Of a stretch of 64,000 bases of DNA, positions 11,504 through 24,117 are shown one piece after another; within the stretch, counting starts at the first letter, position 1, and every line of letters begins with the position of its first letter. The notes under the pieces are model-generated. The model was not told where the DNA came from. It ran no database searches and saw only the letters and a program-made list of their open reading frames with translations. This DNA is from Acanthosoma haemorrhoidale (lineage: Eukaryota > Arthropoda > Insecta > Hemiptera > Acanthosomatidae), in assembly GCA_930367205.1 (NCBI GenBank), contig OV884012.1, positions 148,381,405 through 148,445,404 of the forward strand. The letters run 5' to 3'. The position numbers were made by a program, and so were the translations under genes.

Positions 11504-14261
11504 TAATAAATAAGATTGTGGATCTCTACTCAAATTCAAAACAGAAAATTTTAATTGAGTTCTTTTTTGAGAGAATTTTCACTATTCGAGATTAGCTATC
11601 TCCCATGTTATTTATAATTCACCACCTATTATTATTGACACTTTAAAAACTATAAAAAACATCACTTATAACATGAAGGAAACTTTTTTCATCACGAACA
11701 TGTGTCATAGATGACTACTAGGTAATCAACAATAGTATTTGAAAAGTTCAGCAGTTTCTTCAGGGTTTTAATAGCACCTCGTGTGCCAAACCACAGGACC
11801 CAAACTTCGTATTACCTGTAGTCATGAAATTAGACGCTTGGGATGAAGGGGCTACTTTGCGCGCTGTTGCCACATACCGGAGGACAAATCGCTAATTTGC
11901 TTAGTGATTGGGATAATATACGTGGATGGAAAAGATGTAGTGCACAGGACGACAACAAGGTTCGCTATGGATTGAAGGTTCTCATGCTTTTAATTTCTCG
12001 CTATAAGCTTTAAGCTATATTGGCTAATATTGCCTCGCCAAACGTTTTCTCAGTAGAACTCATTGCATTGGTAATAAATGTCTTTATTTTTATTTTGTAC
12101 GCTTGACCTGATTCCTTGGTTTAGAAGAGACAATGTAAATATATAATTTATAGATAACATCTCCACTTCGATCTATTTTCTAACGGCATTCATTCAAGTG
12201 CTTAGTTGGCCCTAAGGTCAAGATCGTATAAATATGCTTACTAATCGATATTTATTACGAGCTACATTTTTTTTCTTTTAATATTGAATGAATTATATAT
12301 TATATATTATATTTATGGGTTTCTACGTGAAATTTTTACTAGACGTTTGGGAATGTACCACTTGGTATTTTTGATAGAAATATCCCATTCCTTCCTGTTG
12401 CCTCGTAAAACTTTTCTTTTTTTTTATCTTTGGTATTCATATTTCATTAGTGTCACAAATTTGCTTTTAGCCACAGAGAAAATTAGAATATTAGATTTTT
12501 AACTTACAACCAAATTCCAAGACTTAGAAGATCTTAAAAGTTAGCAATAAGGTTTTTATTACATACTTTCAGTAATTGACTTTTAAACAAAAACTATTCA
12601 CCATATATTGAGATTCTGTGGAATATACTTTTAAATAATTTCAGTGATCAAATGGCAAAATAAGCAAATTTTAAATTTTAAATGGGATATGATTGTCACT
12701 TCCATTGTTGTTAGGCATTAAATATGCTGAATAAAAATTGTTGTCATTGTGAGAGAGGAGGAGAATGAGAGTGACAGTGTGTCGTGGAGGTCGAGGTCTT
12801 CTGAAGGGGTGAGCCAGGGAGCAATTAGGGGCTGGTTCTGGCTGGGCCGTTAATTGTCCAACTGCTAAGCGGCTCGTAAACTGGAGGCCACCCCCTCTTC
12901 GATTGGGCAATCAAATTCTATCGCTGGCTAAGATCCCACTTAAGGCAATTCTTATCGACAAACCTATATTAAACAACCACCAGGCCCAAAAGAATTCGAG
13001 GAACATGAGCCGTAATAAGTGTCCTTTACACTTAAAAAAAACAACATATAACAGTGTAAAAGGGTTCATTCATGATAAGTGCTTGTATCGTATAATCAAA
13101 TAGTTTACTTTTAAAATACAGCTAATTTTGACTCTTCAATCTTATGCTACTTAAATATATATTTTGACTACCTTCTTTAAAATATATTTTAACAATATTT
13201 TCTATTTTGAAGGATGTCTATATCTTGAATAATTCTCACAAAATGTGCCTTTAAAATTAAGAATAAAAGCGCTTAGAATCCAAGCAACTAAGCCAACAAA
13301 CAAGTATTCTACTAGAAAATAAAAGTCGTTTATTAGTTGTTTGTAAAAAAAAAATGTATGCATTAATGATTTATGTGAATGCACCAGTAAAACATAAAAC
13401 CTCTCCGCTTCTTTTAAATTTATTACTTTTTAGTTATTAAACGATGCTTCATTCGCATTAGTTTGGGATTTGAAGCAATTTTTTTCTTAAGAAATATGAG
13501 CTTTTTTGTCTAAATTCAACCAAATATAAATTAAATCTCGATCTTTTTTGGGTATCTCTTTATTTTTCAAGAATTTTAATTACGTTGTTCACATCGGTTA
13601 CCACTTCCATTTCTGATATCACGCTAATGGGAATCACGTCATCCGAAAAAGAAAAAATGGATATTTTACATTTCAATGATGAGAACTATCTTGATATCTA
13701 AACATTTTCGAAATTTTTTATACTATTTTATGAAAATTGGTACATTTATGGTTTCTTAAAAATAAACCAAACTAAAAGCCTGTCTGTACCACTCTATAAA
13801 TGTTTATAATGATGTCATATCCATAAATATAGTTAAAATGAGAAATTAGATCTTAAAAGTTGACAATTGACAAATTAATACTTTTATGATTTACTTAAGG
13901 AATTTTTTACATGTTTAAGTTGAGGCATTGCCTGAATTTCGGAGAATCGTTGACATGATATGTACTATTTTTTTCAAGAAATCCAATAGTCTTATTGGTC
14001 TCAATCTGACGTTTTACTCCTCCTTAAAGAAATTACACCTTTCACAAATATTTAAATATTCTTTTTCTTCCCAATTTTTAATAGCTAAAACTAACTTAAC
14101 CTAAGATTTTATGTTAGTTTTAGTTCCTAAAAACATCCTGAATTTGAATTGCTAAAACCCCTTGTGTCGTGTAAATTCGAAAGAGCTGCTTAAAAAATAT
14201 TGTATACCCACCATGTGCAATTTTAGTCGTTATAACACCATTGTAGTCAAAACATTGTAAA
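11504..14261. other. Gene-free intergenic DNA
   Basis: No exon, RNA gene or repeat is identified. A GC-richer block at about 12760-12970 contrasts with its surroundings and contains a 79-codon minus frame rich in Pro and Arg without recognisable domains; I treat it as an unassigned, possibly regulatory or relic segment. Confidence 0.4.
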
Positions 14262-14263
14262 TA

Positions 14264-15127
14264 ACGGCTGTCCCAGAATTAACGCAAAATTTGATTTAAA
14301 TAGTAAACACAGTTTTTAGTATTTTTGTTGTTATTTTTTTATTGAATAATAAAGTAAATATGATAGAGTTATTTATGGAATAGCAATCGAGGGATTGGCC
14401 TCCACGACTTTTCTGGCACATACGCACTCTTTTGTCGAAATGTTCCATGACCATTTGGCATAAATGTGTTTGAATTTCCTCTTTTAATGCACGGGTGGAT
14501 GTGGGCTTTTTGACATACACCTTTGACTTCAAATAACCCCATAAAAAGAAATGTAAACGCGTTAAATCACCAAAATTTTGATTGGGGCCAACTTTGATCA
14601 CCGAAACTCTCTCGTTACAGGACCTGGAAATGTCTCATACAGTATTTGAATTGTTTCATGAGCTGTATGGCATGTGGCACTATCTCGTTGAAACCACATA
14701 TTGGCCACATCAATATCATCCGATTTCGGCACAAAGAACTGTGTTTGCGACGCCGAATTGATTTTCCTGGATTTTCAACAACACTCTCACGCACTGCTTC
14801 GATATTGACATTTGAACGGCTTGTTTTTGGACGACCAGTGTGTTTAGTGTCTCTAACTGATCTAGTCTCCCTAATATTTTCAGTTAATCTCTTCACAGTT
14901 GATGAAGTCAAAACACTATTCCGACCATATTTTGTATGAAATATGCCAAACTTTCATTATTTTTGAGATAATGTTCAACAATAAGGACACGTTGTTCTAT
15001 CGTGTAACGCTCCATTTTTACTAACCCTAAACTGTCAGCTGTCAAATTGTTTTTTTTTAGGGTTGCCAGCACTTCACTGCACAAATGGTGTCAAATTCAA
15101 ATCTTGCGTTAATTCTGGGACACCCTA
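14264..15127 (-). mobile_element. Mariner-superfamily element, family M2 copy 2, internally deleted
   Basis: The ends match copy 1: left ACGGCTGTCCCAGAATTAAC, and the complement of the right end TAGGGTGTCCCAGAATTAAC. TA dinucleotides lie at 14262-14263 and 15128-15129. The body (864 bp) is closely similar to 7102-7940 throughout and has the same internal deletion junction. About 30 extra bases near 14904-14945 (AAAACACTATTCCGACCATA) are absent from copy 1. Confidence 0.92.
14296..15015 (-). pseudogene. Internally deleted transposase of family M2, second copy
   Basis: The ATG at 15013-15015 opens the same N-terminus as copy 1, but the frame breaks near the extra bases at about 14904-14945. 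The helix-turn-helix block STVKRLTENIRETRSVRDTK, then SIRRRKHSSLCRNRMILM (the same deletion junction), and the C-terminal LHFFLWGYLKSKVYVKKP follow in separate frames. The normal stop used by copy 1 is lost, so the last frame runs on into the element end (14296). It is non-functional for lack of the catalytic centre. Confidence 0.83.
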
Positions 15128-15411
15128 TATTTAAAAGTAAATAAAGGGGTTTTGACTTCAACAAAATTAAATTTTTTTAATACGATATAATAAAATGATG
15201 ACTAACCGATTCCATGAATTTATGCCGAGAAATGAGAATCCCTTTATTCTGTATCTTATCGTATTCCGATAACTGAAACGACATAGAACTCCGTCTGAAA
15301 AAAAAAATGGCATCTTCACTTGCTTCAGACAAATAATCCTTTTTGAATCTATCAAAAATTTAATTTTCTTCTTCATTCTTTCGTACTTAAATTTAATTTA
15401 ATTTACTGCTT

Positions 15412-15653
15412 ACTTATCCAGTGACGTGGCTGACGTAGGAGCGTGGGGGACCACGACTCCGCTTCACCTTCACACGCGAGGGAGGTGACAACCATGTGGA
15501 TTTTGGAGGTGTCTGGGCTGTTTGTAAATACTGTATGAATGAGCGAGTGAATGAAAATTGTAAATATGGTATGAATGAAAACATTTATCACAATTACTCA
15601 TTTCCCAATGGGGCAGATTGTAATTTTATCATAATAAAGTTGTTTTATTATTA
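15412..15653 (+). mobile_element. LINE family 1, copy D, with exact target duplication
   Basis: A severely 5'-truncated copy (242 bp) of the family's 3' UTR ends AATAAAGTTGTTTTATTATT. Perfect 14-bp duplications TTAATTTACTGCTT sit at 15398-15411 and 15654-15667. This defines both boundaries and shows that the tail is a short GTT/TTA run and not poly(A). It proves target-primed retrotransposition for the family. Confidence 0.92.
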
Positions 15654-15667
15654 TTAATTTACTGCTT

Positions 15668-16812
15668 CAACTGATGTAAAATTTCTGAACGAAAAGTGGT
15701 GAATATTATGCAGTGACAGTTCTTTTTTTTTTTACATTCAGCACATTTCCAAGTGTGCAAACAATAAAAATTGTAATTTCAGAAACGAAGAATTACAAAA
15801 GAAGCTTCTAAAATTTACTGCTAAACTCTGTTAAATATATTCGTCAAAAATAACTTGGTTTAAAGTTCCTACAAGAAACAAAAAAATGACGCTGGTGTTT
15901 TAATATTAGGCGATTATTCCTCACGAAGTACTTGAATTTTAACAAATCCATTGAATTGAAGAAAGAACATTAAATTTCATACAACTTACAACGTTGACAA
16001 TTGTCAATGAGGGTTGGTTTCTTTTCAGAAAATTATCCTAATTTCTTTTATCTCGGATACAGGATACTGTAAAATGGCACTTGTTTTGAAAATATCACGT
16101 TATCATAGATGGATATCTTCAGTGAATTGAATAAATCCTAAAACAATGGATCATCGCTTATATAAGTCGATCACAATTGAGCCAAGTTGCACAATAGGGT
16201 GGTGGTATGCAGCACGCTACTAAACTTCATCATGCCTGTCACCATCGATTAGGGACATTTATAGTAATTGCGAACGTTATATATTATACAGAATTTTCTA
16301 TTCCAGGTAACCTCGGGCCCTTTAAGTACTGTACATAATAGTTACAATTAAAATGCACACAACTGCTCGGAAGGTCAAGTCTAATTAAAGTTACCATGAT
16401 TAAAAATTATCATGTGTTGAGTGCAAAAGATTTCAGTATAGTAGTATATAAGTATAGTAGTAATATAATAATTTATATTTTAGGAGCCACTTAGATATTT
16501 TATTACGGCTGTATTTTTAGATGAACAGTACTCCCTAAGAATATCATAAACAGAAAGCCATAGTCTACATATTTCACAATAATATTTGTATTGCATTGTG
16601 ATGTAGTGATTGTGCCTGTTAGAAGGCAACTATGGCGACATACTTTTTCTCTTACCTCTGTACCAGTTGTAACGCACTTGATTAATGTCTCAGATGCAAT
16701 GTGACAAGGGATAAAAAGACCATCAGTTTTAAATTAGGCGTACTGATCAAAAGATGATGTCAAAATTTGGGACAATAATTACTTGTAGGATAGTTAAACA
16801 GATCCATTAACA
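15668..16812. other. Gene-free intergenic DNA
   Basis: AT-rich sequence in which I recognise no gene, RNA or repeat. Confidence 0.5.
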
Positions 16813-16814
16813 TA

Positions 16815-17658
16815 CAGAGGTGTTCAAAAAAATGTATCCACTGTTTAAAAGTCCATAACTTGCTAAACTAATTGACGGAGTTGTCTCATTTTTGGTAGTG
16901 TAATAGTTTGTAGTTCTGGCAATCGCCGTACAAGCGTTGTTTTGTTTTGTCAGATGACAGTCGCCAGATAGTTAGTGTTTTATTGTTAGTTGTACGTTGT
17001 TACTTGAGTAAACATGGCTGGCGTAAGGCTTACATTTGATGAAAGGAAGTCTGTTTTAAAGTGGTATTTTTAGTACGAAAACATTAATGAGGTTCAACGG
17101 CAATGGCGAAATGTGTATCAAACAGAGTCACCGACACGTTTAACGATTCGTCGCATTCGAGACAAATTTGAAGCCGAAGGCTGTGTTAAAGATGTACACA
17201 AACAACGATCTGGACGACCTGTAACAGTAACAAGTCCATTTACCTCCCATCTTGTGTTACAACAATTCACTCGCTCACTACAGAAGATGGATAGACCGTA
17301 GAGGTGCTGTAGAGTATCCACCACGTTCCCCAGACTTAACTCCTCTGGACTTTTACCTGTGGGGAACACTAAAGGACGTCGTTTATCGACTAAAGCCACG
17401 CACATTGGATGAACTTCGAGAATCCATCGTACATTCATGTACAAATATCCAACTGAACACGTTGCAGTCAGTAGTTCGTGCTGCAGTTCGGCGGCATCGT
17501 TTGTGTGTGGATGTTAATGGTGACCATTTCAAACACCTACAGTGATATCTTTAAGTTGGACTTTAAGCTACACTTTCACCAAAAATGAGACCACTCCGTC
17601 AATTAGTTTGCAAGTTATGGACTGTTAACCAGTGGATACATTTTTTTGGACCCCTCTG
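16815..17658 (+). mobile_element. Mariner-superfamily element, family M3, long inverted ends
   Basis: The inverted repeats are about 80 bp: left CAGAGGTGTTCAAAAAAATG, and the complement of the right end CAGAGGGGTCCAAAAAAATG, continuing through shared blocks such as AGTCCATAACTTGC, AACTAATTGACGGAGT and GTCTCATTTTTGGT. TA dinucleotides flank at 16813-16814 and 17659-17660. The 844-bp body contains the two ends of a transposase gene with the middle missing. Confidence 0.92.
17014..17545 (+). pseudogene. Internally deleted transposase of family M3
   Basis: The ATG at 17014 opens MAGVRLTFDERKSVLKWYF and then hits an in-frame TAG at 17071-17073. The same frame continues with ESPTRLTIRRIRDKFEAEG and RSGRPVTVTS, a helix-turn-helix N-terminus. 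After the deletion the frame shifts into WIDRRGAVEYPPRSPDLTPL, DFYLWGTLKDVVYRLKPRTL and a stop at 17543-17545, the C-terminal part of a DDE/D transposase (PPRSPDLTPLDFYLWG). The catalytic middle is gone. This family is related in plan to M2 but is distinct in sequence and ends. Confidence 0.87.
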
Positions 17659-18137
17659 TATATACGTTTTTCCAATATTGATATGAAAATTAACACATCA
17701 ACTTTTATTTCATCAATTCTCATGTCTCAACAAACTTACAGTACGTTTTACCAAGAGTTGTATAAAGTTTAGAGCCTACAAGTTGTATCTTAGTTTTCCA
17801 TATTGTTTAAACTGACCATTGCATTGGAAGGCCCTATTGATTGGAGTCGGAACTATTCACAATCAGACGTCATAAAGTCTCATGACCTGCTCCGGACCTA
17901 ACATGGTGAAGGATTTTTCAATGTTAGAAAAATACCCTTGCGAGTTTCTTGCTATTGCTTGAGAGTTCCCTCCGCCTGTGGGAAATGTTCCCCCACGTGA
18001 CGGAGCTTGTTATACGTAGATTTATACAAAGAATTACAGCCCTCACGCCATGTCTTTAAAAATTGTTTGACCCGTAATTTGATTCACCGTAAATTGTTGG
18101 CCTTATTCGCTACAATATAATAATGAAGGAGATAATA

Positions 18138-19064
18138 TTAGGTTGGTGCATATGAAATGTCGGATTTTCTTTAAATGTGAACGTTTGTCTCCCTGTTTTT
18201 TTTATGCTTTTGTTTTTGACATAACCTAGTTTATAGTCGTACTGTCCATTGCCAGAGTCACATTTTAGCAAAGAAGATTTTCTCAAAAGTGTTCCCTTTT
18301 GTTATTTCCTTTGAATTTCTGCACCAATATGAATTCAACCGATATTCGTGTAATTTTCTTATATGAGTCTAAACTTGGTAATAATGCTCCAAAAGCTGCA
18401 CGCGATATAAACCAGGCGTTTGGGGAAAATACTGTGAACGATCGAAAAGTGCAGCATTGGTTTGAAAAATTGTGGTCTGGTGATTTTTCCCTGCAAAATG
18501 AACCACGTGGAAGACCCAAAACGTCTGTGAAAAATGATGCTCTGAAAGCATTGTTGGAAACGAATCCAACTGTTTCTTAAAGGGAACTTGCTGCCAGAAT
18601 GGAAGTTGACCATACAACAATATTGCGACCTCTTTCTGAAATTGGCAAGGTGAAAAAAATGGATAAGTGGATACCGCACGAACCGAGCGAAATAAGCTGG
18701 ATCGCTTGAACGTATGCTCATCATTGCTAACCCAATTTAATCGATTCAACGCCCGGCCGCATACATCGTACAAAACAATTGCGAAATTAAATGAATTAAA
18801 ATATGAAATTTAGCAGCACCCACCTTATTATTATCTTTCACCAACCGACTTTCATTTATTTAAACATTTAGAACTGTTTTTACGGGCTAAACAGTACGAA
18901 AATGAAAACAGTCTGAAAATTGCCACATCACAGCTCATTGATTCTAAAGAACAGAATTTCTTCAAGACAGGCATCTATGCATTAAAATCTCGTTCGGAAA
19001 AGTATATTGAAGTAAATAGAGCATATTTTGATTAAATAAACAGCTTTTGGAAAAAGATATGCAG
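18138..19064 (+). mobile_element. Classical mariner element, decayed
   Basis: The left end TTAGGTTGGTGCATATGAAA is preceded by TA (18136-18137) and has the usual mariner start. The right end is poorly preserved; AGATATGCAGTTTAATAT at about 19049-19066 is a plausible eroded complement, placed just after the transposase stop. At about 930 bp it is shorter than the roughly 1.3 kb of complete mariners, consistent with internal loss. The right boundary is approximate. Confidence 0.75.
18329..19035 (+). pseudogene. Mariner transposase relic
   Basis: The ATG at 18329 opens MNSTDIRVIFLYESKLGNNA; the frame continues with NDRKVQHWFEKLWSGDFSL and PRGRPKTSVKND, the two helix-turn-helix motifs of mariner (HTH_48 type), then a premature TAA at about 18578. 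After a deleted catalytic core, the C-terminal part reappears (HPPYYYLSPTDFHLFKHLEL, then AYFD and a stop at 19033-19035). In active relatives the first of these reads with a PDL motif carrying the last catalytic Asp; here that motif is lost. It is clearly non-functional. Confidence 0.85.
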
Positions 19065-19458
19065 TTTAATATATATATTGCCTCACAAGTAAAGACTAAG
19101 CTATGGTATTTTTTGAGAATTGAAGGAACTGGAATAATACATATTAGAATGTGGAGAGTGTGAGAGGGTGTCTGATATTGATAGGAACGCGCCTCCATAG
19201 ATTTGCAGAAGGGACTAGGAATGAACAGGGAATATGGTCCGATGGGTGGTACCATCTCTCTACTAGTGCTGCACTGCAGAACCGATCAATAAAATTATGG
19301 GTATATATTGTTTTCGTTTATGAATTTTGATTTATTTCAAATAGGGATTTAATTAATACAGACTCCAAAACCAACGTCAAATATCTGCCAAACAAGCCCT
19401 TTCCGTATTTCATTACGTTTTTATGGATTGTTAATGAAAGCCTTTGATTGTTATGTTT

Positions 19459-20110
19459 TACATATCAACAACAACTTTATTATGATAAAATTACAATCTG
19501 CCTCATTGGGCAATAAGTAATTGTGATAAATGTTCTCATACATACCATATTTACAACTTTCATTCGCTCGCTCATTCATACAATATTTACAAACAGCCCA
19601 GAGACCTTGGGAGGTTACATGGTTGTCACCTCCCTCAGGTGCGAAAGGGGAGGGGGAGTCTTGGAATGTCACCCACACTCCTTCGTCAGCCGCGTCACCG
19701 GATAAGAACCAGTGGAGGCTGAACCAGAGAGCCACATGACATGATTGGAGAAACTGGCCATTACCAGGACGCCCACTGTCACGTATTTATAGCAGGTCAC
19801 GAGGCCACTGCCTTTTTAGTCTCCGAAAAGGATTATAGGGATGAGTGGTGCAGTGCTAGGGGGTTAAGGTGGTTGGATAGCTTACTATGGAATTTCATGA
19901 AACTGGAAGGAATGAGTTCAAGCATGTAAAGTATATTAAGATCATTATTACGGGTTTTGTTGCTGACGTAATAAGGGGCATTTACTATTGTTCTCAGGAC
20001 TTTTGATTGAAAGGATTGGATGCACTTAATGTTGCTTTCGATGTTGAATCGACTTTTTTGCAGTCCTCATAGTTCTATCCCGTATGACCAGATTGGTTCA
20101 AGTATAACTT
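19459..20110 (-). mobile_element. LINE family 1, copy E, longest with target duplication
   Basis: Exact 12-bp duplications ATTGTTATGTTT lie at 19447-19458 and 20111-20122. Read on the minus strand, the copy begins inside the reverse transcriptase C-terminus (PIWSYGIELWG, then SFQSKVLRTIVNAPYYVSNK) and runs through the 3' UTR to AATAAAGTTGTTGTTGATAT. Small deletions and substitutions break the reading frame. The 5' truncation point is nearly the same as in copy F. Confidence 0.9.
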
Positions 20111-20122
20111 ATTGTTATGTTT

Positions 20123-21784
20123 AACCATTGATCAAATGCGCTTGAATTTAAAAGCTTTAATCTATATAATAAAGGAAAAGTAAATGTTTAGCTCATCCAA
20201 TCCCAGCTAACCCCTTTTCGAGCCGAAAGTAGTACGGACCAGTGGCTTCCCTCCCTGGGGCTCTATATTACCAAACACCTAATCTCTTTAAAACCTCCCT
20301 TAATGCCCCCATTAAACTTACTATTATCTCTTGACTAGCACCGTTTCCCTCCTTAACTGGAGCACTTCTGCTAAGTTATTTCTTTCAGGTGAGCCACATT
20401 GCAAACGAGCTTTTACATAGCTACTCCATCTACATGAATTAGATGTGATCAACCACTTGATATGATCAATTACATAATATGTTGGAATATTTTTTATAAA
20501 GTTCAATATTAACAAGAAAACAGAGGTTACCTTTTCATGACCTGGATTTCCTACCTTTTAGTTGAACACTCACAATTGGGCTAAGCCCGACGCTACAATC
20601 GGTTGATCCTCTACCTGATTCAATCACAAATTTTTCAGTGAATTTTTATTTTGTTTCCTTAACAGTAAACAAGAAAAAATACATTAAATATATTAACATT
20701 AAGTTACTGACTGAGTAAGTTTACAAGTACAGAAGAAACTAAATGTTAAAAATTAAACGAAATGTGGGGTATTACTCTGCCACAGATAGTATCATAACGA
20801 TTTACATCGTGACGAGTTGATTTTTATTTAGACATAGGACTAACTTTTTAAGAGAATAGGATGACTACCTAGGCTGAGAAACTCCCTGTAAGCACATCCT
20901 CTTGTGGAAACTTGTTCCGTCAACAGGGTGCTCAAATAAATACTGGGCCGAATTCCGAGCATTTGGAAAACTAGAATGATGAGTAGAATGAAGTGGAATG
21001 ATGAGTAGAATGAAGTGGAATTGAGAACAGATTATTATTTTAATAAACTTAATTTTCAACATAACCCAGAAAGAGGACAGCTTTGGTTATTTACTCAAGT
21101 AAAATAATTTTTGAATAATATTTCCATTATATATATGTCAAGATGATATTGACAAAGTGGAATGTTATTTGTCACAATAAACATAGTTTACTACGTATTA
21201 GTATAGTAGGTTACTGCTAAGTATATCAGAAACGGCAATTGAGCAAAGTATCATAGAAGGCAATTTACGAGATATCTGTCCGCGGATGTGTGATATGAAT
21301 GTGGTCCGTGAATTGAGTGGTCATGACAATATCCGGGCATAAATATGTGATGAGAAGACACACAACTCACCTCTCAGCATATCTCAGCTCCGCATAAAGT
21401 AATAAATTCAATTCAGGATGACCATTGAGAAGAAATTATTTCGTCGTCCAGCAAAAATGCATCCACTAAAGCTGATATTTTGCAATAATACTCCACTTAC
21501 CTCAGATTACTTACGGGAAAGTAATTAGGAAAATGTTTACCCTCCTCCTTAAGACCTAAGACAAAATTTTATTTATTTATTGACAACTGTGACTAACGTC
21601 ATAATATGGTGGTAGATTGTTACCAGGTAAATCAGTTATTATTTCGTGCATTATTCCAAGTTAAGGAAAATATGCGTTATTTTTTATTTTATTATTATAA
21701 AAACAAATTTTCCAACCAAAGAAAACATTAAATATTTATGAATGAGTTACTCAAACCCTCTCCCTCACTTTCTCCCCCTATCTG
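20123..21784. other. Gene-free DNA with a 22-bp tandem duplication
   Basis: Two perfect adjacent 22-bp units beginning GAATGATGAGTAGAATGAAG lie at 20974-20995 and 20996-21017. Otherwise no gene or repeat is recognised. Confidence 0.5.
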
Positions 21785-21942
21785 CACTGACGCTTGTTGC
21801 TCTACTCGAATCATGGCTTTCTTATTCAACTACCTCTGCACCTCTCTTTCCTATCCTTGCTGGCTTTAGTCCGGCGTTGTCAGAGCCCACACCTTCCTAG
21901 TGGGGTTCTCTGGGCTCGTCTCGCTAAAACTAGCACATCTTT
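21785..21942 (+). repeat. Fragment of LTR family L1
   Basis: The sequence matches the middle of the solo LTR at 23334-24112 (about 23705-23850). It shares GCTTTAGTCCGGC, TTGTCAGA, CCTAGTGGG and CGTCTCGCTAAAACTAGCA in the same order. Neither LTR end is present, so this is an old partial copy. Confidence 0.75.
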
Positions 21943-23328
21943 AGAAGCTCATTTAATGACCACGACAACTACCTATTAGAGCTAGTAATTACGCTAAGTG
22001 TAATAAGTAATCAGGTTTTTGGATGAGACCACTCATTATAAAGAAAAATTATTATAAAGCGCCCAACTGCTAACAAATGGTTGCTATAATGATGCTACAA
22101 ATGATTTGGACATAAGTCATCATGATTGTTAAATAAATGAAGACGCTAGATAAGTGAGACAGAGATATGATGATAAATGGAAGCCTAATTGATCCTTAAA
22201 AGAAATATCGGCTGACTTAATCAGAGCCTCCGTCCCACTCAATCAATCCTTCGTCGCTCTGATTTTTCTCGGTGCCACTCAACAGCCGCCTATCACCGCT
22301 GTGTCAAATTATTGCCCTCAGATCGAGCTATCAATCAAAATTAAATAGAACTTCACCGGGACCTCAGCCTCAGAGACGATTCTTATTTCTGGTCATGTAG
22401 CGATATCAATGGTTACACACCTGTCTGTTTGATGACATATTTTTCCAGGAGTGATTTGATTCAAAAGAAACTTCTTTATTACGGATGGTTTTTTTTTTTT
22501 GTGTGTCTTTCTCACCCTGTATCTTCATTTCTTTAGTAAACATCTTAACGTCTGAAAATGTCACCCGAGGAAATAAAATTTGTAAAATTTCTCAGATTCT
22601 CGTACATTTCTTAAATGCTCCTTCGACTGTTTTACTTTTGTAGGAATTCGCTTTAGTTCTCCCTATATAATATTCATACCATACACATGGTAAACCTTTA
22701 CTTTTTTTGAACGATTTTTTGCAATATATGATTTGCCAGTTGTCAGTGAGAAAAATAAAAATTCTAAAGATTATTCACCAAAGAGAATACATTACTTCAA
22801 TATGGTTTTTGGGTGACTACTCTGTCAATATCAATTATAGAGGACGCGAAGAGATTGAAGAAATGCTGGGTTCAAGCGTCGACCCTGTTGAAACTAATTA
22901 ATTAAATAATGTAAAATTTTAAGACTTCCTCATTTACATTTCGTGAAAACTGTGATGAGGTATTAAAATAATTTTCGTTTCAATGCCCAATTTTCATGGT
23001 ATCCATACGGAGGGCATTGGTTCGCCTATTGCCCAAGGACTCATCAATACCAGTATAATGCTATGGAAAAAACTGAATTTCTCGTTTTATTGCATCTAGG
23101 GTCAGTGCCAGACGCCAAGATCTGAATTGTCTATAGTCTGTACTTGGTTTGGTCCTGTGGTGTTGTTCCGTGATAGGTCAGAGCTTGCTTGGCTATCTGT
23201 TTGAGGAGTGATACCACTATTTATGTATTTATGTTTTTAAATTAATACTGAGCTAACTTGATGAAACAAAAATAAAAAAAGTTTAAAGTTCTTTACCATG
23301 AAAATGTTTGAATATGAAAGCACAAAAT
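21943..23328. other. Gene-free DNA with a complex, non-repetitive block
   Basis: No exon is recognised. The block at about 22200-22450 is much less AT-biased and contains homeodomain/TALE-like words such as TATCAATCAAAATTAAAT; it may be a regulatory or conserved element. This is inference from composition only. Confidence 0.35.
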
Positions 23329-23333
23329 ACATT

Positions 23334-24112
23334 TGAAGCGACCGCCAACTGCATAAGATAAATCGCCCTATACTCTATTGTATATATATATTGTAAATTT
23401 GTTATATTATGTTGTAAATTAATTTAAACAAATGTAAATAACACTACCAAACCATAAGTCACACCAGTGTAAATATTGTTAACAATAAAAGACGCAGTCA
23501 GAGGCTGGAAGGTAAAAGCAGGTAGCAAGCGACCCAGACCGAGGCCTGGGTCACTGCCGAAAACAAAGCGTTACCGCAATCTGCGATATGGTTGGGCAGA
23601 ATAACGCCTCAGATCATTGGCTACTAAAAATTCACCACTGAATATAAGTACGGCCGGGTTTTCGCCTGCAAATCATTGTAACAACGGCTCTCTAACTGGC
23701 ACCTGCAGTTGCACTGTGTCAAAACTTGGCCTTCTCATTTATGAAAACCTCTGCATCTCTCTCCTAACCTCGCTATGCTTTAGTCCGGCCTTGTCAGACC
23801 CTTAACTCTCCTAGTGGGATTCTCTGCCTTCGTCTCGCTAAAACTAGCAGCTCCTTGGGAGAGACCTCTCCCTTGCGGACAACGGTTGCCGTGGCCCTAT
23901 AAACTTTACCTAGTAGTGTCTCCCACGGCGATTCAGTCTGCCTCCCTCCGGTTCACACTCACCTTTGGGATCCGGACGGTTTTCGCCTACCCTCAGATAC
24001 CGAGTGTGAATTCGTGGTCATTCCAAGACCACATAAACTACCTATAAACCTACCTTGTACCTCTTTTCCTGAACATAGTGCAACTAGGAAACCCCCTCGT
24101 GACGACCCGACA
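23334..24112 (+). repeat. Solo LTR, family L1, copy 1 (779 bp)
   Basis: It begins TGAAGCGACCGCC, ends GTGACGACCCGACA, and is bounded by a perfect 5-bp duplication ACATT (23329-23333 and 24113-24117). TG...CA termini, a 5-bp duplication and an internal polyadenylation box AATAAA (23484-23489) are those of a retrotransposon LTR. No primer-binding site, gag or pol follows, so recombination between two LTRs has probably removed the interior. The superfamily (Gypsy or BEL/Pao) cannot be decided from an LTR. Confidence 0.9.
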
Positions 24113-24117
24113 ACATT

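Noticed and set aside
12671..12910. Pro/Arg-rich minus-strand frame as a gene
   Set aside because: No domain and no splice or start context; probably a by-product of a GC-richer patch.
18811..18830. GCACCCACCTTA as the right end of the mariner element
   Set aside because: It resembles the complement of the left end, but the transposase C-terminus reads straight through it to 19035, so the true end must lie further on.
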